From contig JAUJOQ010000004.1 in NCBI GenBank assembly GCA_030447725.1, positions 126,382 through 165,130 of the forward strand: 38,749 bases of DNA, in the 5' to 3' direction. The notes beneath the pieces were generated by a model. It was given only the letters and a program-made list of their open reading frames with translations. It was not told the DNA's origin and did not search any database. This document shows, piece after piece, positions 38,103 to 38,749 of the stretch. Origin of the DNA: Thermoleophilaceae bacterium (lineage in GTDB: Bacteria; Actinomycetota; Thermoleophilia; Solirubrobacterales; Thermoleophilaceae). The stretch's first letter is position 1, and every line of letters starts with the position of its first letter. A program made the position numbers and the translations under genes.

Positions 38103-38749
38103 TTGGGACCAACTGCAGAGTGGGAGCCTAGAGCTGTGGAGTCAGGTAGTGCAGAGCACATGGTCTCGACCGACCGCTTCGAGCAGCAGGTAGGGGCTGG
38201 CGGCCGCTTCCAGTTCGGCGAGAACTGGCAGCGGTTCCTGGCGGTCCTGAACGAGGAGCGGCTGGCCGAGGCGGAGCGCTCGCTGAGAGAGATGCTGGGG
38301 GCGCCATCCCTGGTCGGCAAGAGCTTCCTCGACGTCGGATCGGGCAGCGGCCTCTTCTCCCTCGCCGCGGTGCGACTGGGAGCGAGCGCTGTGCACTCGA
38401 TCGACTTCGATCCCACCAGCGTGGCGTGCACCCAGGAGGTCAAACGGCGCCTCGAGCCCTGGGCGGAGTACTGGACCATCGAGCGCGGAAACGTCCTGGA
38501 CGATGCGGAGATGGCGGCCCTCGGTCAGTGGGACATCGTCTATGCGTGGGGCGTCTTGCATCACACCGGGGACATGCGAACGGCTATGGAGAACGTGGCC
38601 TCGCTCGTGGCGCCGACGGGTCGCCTGTTCATATCGATCTACAACGACCAAGGACTCAAGAGCCGCCTCTGGCGTCGCGTCAAGCAGGTCTTCAACACAT
38701 TGCCTGCGGCTCTGCGCGGACCCTTCGTCGTGGCGGTGATGGCGCCTTT
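38103..38749 (+). CDS. SAM-dependent methyltransferase, partial (cut by window end)
   Basis: The frame runs to the end of the window without a stop, so the C-terminus is missing. About 215 residues are present. It shows FQFGENWQRFLAVLN near the N-terminus, SAM motif I FLDVGSGSGLFSLAAVRLGA, an acidic SIDFDPTSVA at the end of strand 2, and DIVYAWGVLHHTGDMRTAM, the typical class I methyltransferase sequence. Starts in frame are TTG 38103 (7 nt after TATTGT), GTG 38136 and ATG 38160; the first is chosen for its promoter spacing. It is the fourth SAM methyltransferase of the cluster. The methyl acceptor is unknown. Confidence 0.87.
   Translation, partial: MGPTAEWEPRAVESGSAEHMVSTDRFEQQVGAGGRFQFGENWQRFLAVLNEERLAEAERSLREMLGAPSLVGKSFLDVGSGSGLFSLAAVRLGASAVHSIDFDPTSVACTQEVKRRLEPWAEYWTIERGNVLDDAEMAALGQWDIVYAWGVLHHTGDMRTAMENVASLVAPTGRLFISIYNDQGLKSRLWRRVKQVFNTLPAALRGPFVVAVMAP

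Noticed and set aside
1..38749. CRISPR array, tRNA/rRNA genes, insertion sequences, prophage
   Set aside because: No regularly spaced repeats, no cloverleaf or rRNA sequence, and no transposase, integrase or phage motif was recognised in any frame.

Overview
The window is a chromosomal segment of a high-G+C bacterium, most likely an actinobacterium of the Thermoleophilia type (Solirubrobacterales or Gaiellales). This placement is an inference. It rests on base composition, on the housekeeping order holA, rpsT, murJ, lepA, RpoD-type sigma factor, HadA/HadB-like pair, hrcA, dnaJ, prmA, and on a recurrent gene-start layout in which a TANNNT box lies 6-10 nt before an ATG, GTG or TTG, as expected for leaderless mRNAs. 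No rRNA, tRNA, CRISPR array, insertion sequence or phage gene was seen. No gene-free stretch exceeds about 300 bases. Region 1 (1-9.5 kb): a DHA2-type MFS efflux pump diverges from its TetR regulator across a twin palindromic operator. It is followed by holA, a convergent membrane sulfatase-like gene that directly follows rpsT, murJ, a secreted-protein gene that appears split by two frameshifts, and a two-gene operon of a GlxA-like AraC regulator and a DJ-1/PfpI protein. Region 2 (9.5-19.5 kb): a ferritin-like protein with degenerate metal ligands, lepA, the sigma factor, a HadA/HadB-like dehydratase pair, hrcA-dnaJ and prmA. Three PIN-domain toxin loci are interspersed in this core: one killed by a single extra base, one truncated, one intact. 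A GDP-mannose 3,5-epimerase-like gene sits between dnaJ and prmA. Region 3 (19.5-38.7 kb): a cell-envelope or exopolysaccharide island. It holds a GT-C-like membrane glycosyltransferase, a remnant of a GT2 glycosyltransferase coupled to an RffA/WecE-type sugar aminotransferase, a secreted clan GH-A-like hydrolase, a glycine-rich membrane-anchored protein, two NAD-dependent sugar epimerases, two GT4 glycosyltransferases, two AsnB-type amidotransferases, a Wzx-like flippase, a TylF-type O-methyltransferase and three other SAM methyltransferases, the last cut by the window end. Together they could make, modify (amino, amide, methyl) and export a surface glycan. No polymerase or initiating phosphoglycosyltransferase is visible, so the locus probably continues beyond 38749. 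The most unusual observations are the leaderless promoter layout, a sulfatase gene whose only well-placed start is an ATC behind a perfect GGAGG, a palindromic -10 box shared by rpsT and murJ, and the decaying PIN toxin loci inside the housekeeping core.
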